A DNA stretch of 64,000 nt, taken from contig LSRX01000081.1 of NCBI GenBank assembly GCA_001939145.1, forward strand, positions 1,164,209 to 1,228,208, written 5' to 3'. A program made the position numbers and the translations under genes. The stretch's first letter is position 1. Each line of letters opens with the position of its first letter. This document shows, piece by piece, positions 63,274 to 64,000 of this stretch. The DNA is from Symbiodinium microadriaticum. Lineage: Eukaryota; Sar; Dinophyceae; Suessiales; Symbiodiniaceae. The notes beneath the pieces were generated by a model. The model was not told the origin of the DNA. It worked only from the letters and a program-made list of their open reading frames with translations, and did no database searches.

Positions 63274-63680
63274 CCGTCTGAGAATCGGTGCCGAAGTGCC
63301 AGCTAGTTGCTTCATGCCCAACAAGAATTGGACATCCAAAGCAGAATAGTCCATCAGCAACGGGCTTAGAGGCCGGGCCCTCCAGATCTCAGTACCTCTC
63401 TCCGGGGTGAAGAGCTCCTGCACCTGCTCTTTCACGGCATCCACCCTTTGAACCTGGGCCTCTGCCAAGATGCCAGACTCTGCCAGAAACTCGGCCAGCA
63501 CTCTCTTCAAACCATGCAGGTACATGTCGGTTGGGTCCTGGAATTTCAATGCCCTCAAGACCTGCAGGTCGTAGGAAGCCCGCACGTCGACAGCATGCAA
63601 GTGGAACAGGGCATCGCAGTCCGCGCGCAGGTCATAGAACACCTTCAGCACGTCTGACTCCAGCAACTCTTTCAAGCGGC
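63274..63680 (-). CDS. DEDD-type 3'-5' exonuclease domain exon (partial gene)
   Basis: 407 bp, acceptor GGAGAAG|G, donor GT. LKVFYDLRADCDALFHLH and YDLQVLRALKF match the Exo II region of RNase D/EXD-type exonucleases; LLMDYSALDVQFLLGM matches Exo III (Y-x3-D). Exo I (D-x-E) must lie in exons beyond the right edge. Such enzymes trim RNA 3' ends with two metal ions, and the KH domain downstream suggests an RNA substrate. The first residues of the protein are outside the window. Confidence 0.72.
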
Positions 63681-64000
63681 CTTCTCCGAAGGCTTCGTCC
63701 TTTTATCCGTTTTCGGGTTTCAGGCTTCGGGGTTCTGGGTTTGAAGGCCTCCAAGCTGGGATCCGGCCAGAAAACTCTGGATTAAGGAGGCGTTCTAAGG
63801 CTCAGAGTCTCTGAGACCCCCAGAAAAGCTGCAAGGGGCTCTGGAGTAAGCCTCTCAAGTTATCACCTGGCTTCTCCCATCCTAGGGTTTAGGGTTCCGG
63901 GGAGGTGCCGCAACAAGCATCTCTTGGTCAGGAGTCCTCTTCAAACGATGAATGCCGAAATGTAGAGACCGTTCCAAAGTAAATCACGGCTCAATCTGCC

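Noticed and set aside
1..64000. tRNA, rRNA or spliced-leader RNA genes
   Set aside because: No cloverleaf, rRNA signature or complete spliced-leader sequence was seen; isolated GGCTCAAG words (for example near 3092) are too short.

Overview
This window reads as nuclear DNA of a dinoflagellate. The evidence: interstitial copies of the TTTAGGG telomere heptamer are scattered almost everywhere; there is a gene with alveolin-type EVP/VEVP repeats (cortical alveolar cytoskeleton); its inferred exons start after AG|G and end at GT, GC or GA donors, the known dinoflagellate splice pattern; nearly all coding signal lies on one strand (minus); and there are large retroelements in introns. The species cannot be named from the sequence alone. 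Two assembly gaps (23878-23980 and 51852-52600) interrupt it.

Layout, in plus coordinates, with genes reading right to left. 62.3-63.7 kb: the 3' end of a DEDD-type 3'-5' exonuclease plus KH-domain RNA-binding gene, which continues off the right edge. About 34.1-59.7 kb: a very intron-rich alveolin-type gene. More than twenty micro-exons (mostly 36-99 bp, often exactly 12 codons) can be read, beginning with an EF-hand-like exon and a Pro/Ala-rich exon and continuing as VEVP-repeat exons. A complete Ty1/copia element (42698-50051) sits in one of its introns; it has identical 94-bp LTRs, a 5-bp target duplication, a perfect primer-binding site next to the LTR and an intact 2326-codon polyprotein. 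25.9-32.6 kb: a two-ORF LINE with the order APE endonuclease - RNase H - reverse transcriptase, broken by single-base frameshifts. 5.4-25.9 kb: scattered GC-rich candidate exons on the minus strand, ending in a long Pro-Gln-Gly-Ser repeat exon; they may be the 3' part of the same gene or other genes. 0.6-3.0 kb: an armadillo-repeat / XK-related-like membrane protein with three frame breaks. 1-0.6 kb: a fragment of a C5-DNA-methyltransferase-like gene of the kind known from dinoflagellate retroelements. The one plausible plus-strand coding signal is a broken GT5 (starch/glycogen synthase-like) fragment at 40.7-41.2 kb.

Two patterns stand out. First, the LINE carries about 40 copies of a short one-strand motif (sense GRCYACTCCKCC-like) through both ORFs. 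It falls in all three codon phases, so protein sequence does not explain it. Second, many candidate exons lie between telomere-like arms in a fixed arrangement: in the gene's sense direction, introns begin with G-rich TTTAGGG-type sequence and end with C-rich CCCTAAA-type sequence, so each long intron could fold on itself. Several short hairpin (MITE- or introner-like) elements, two of them apparently one family, lie in the same introns.
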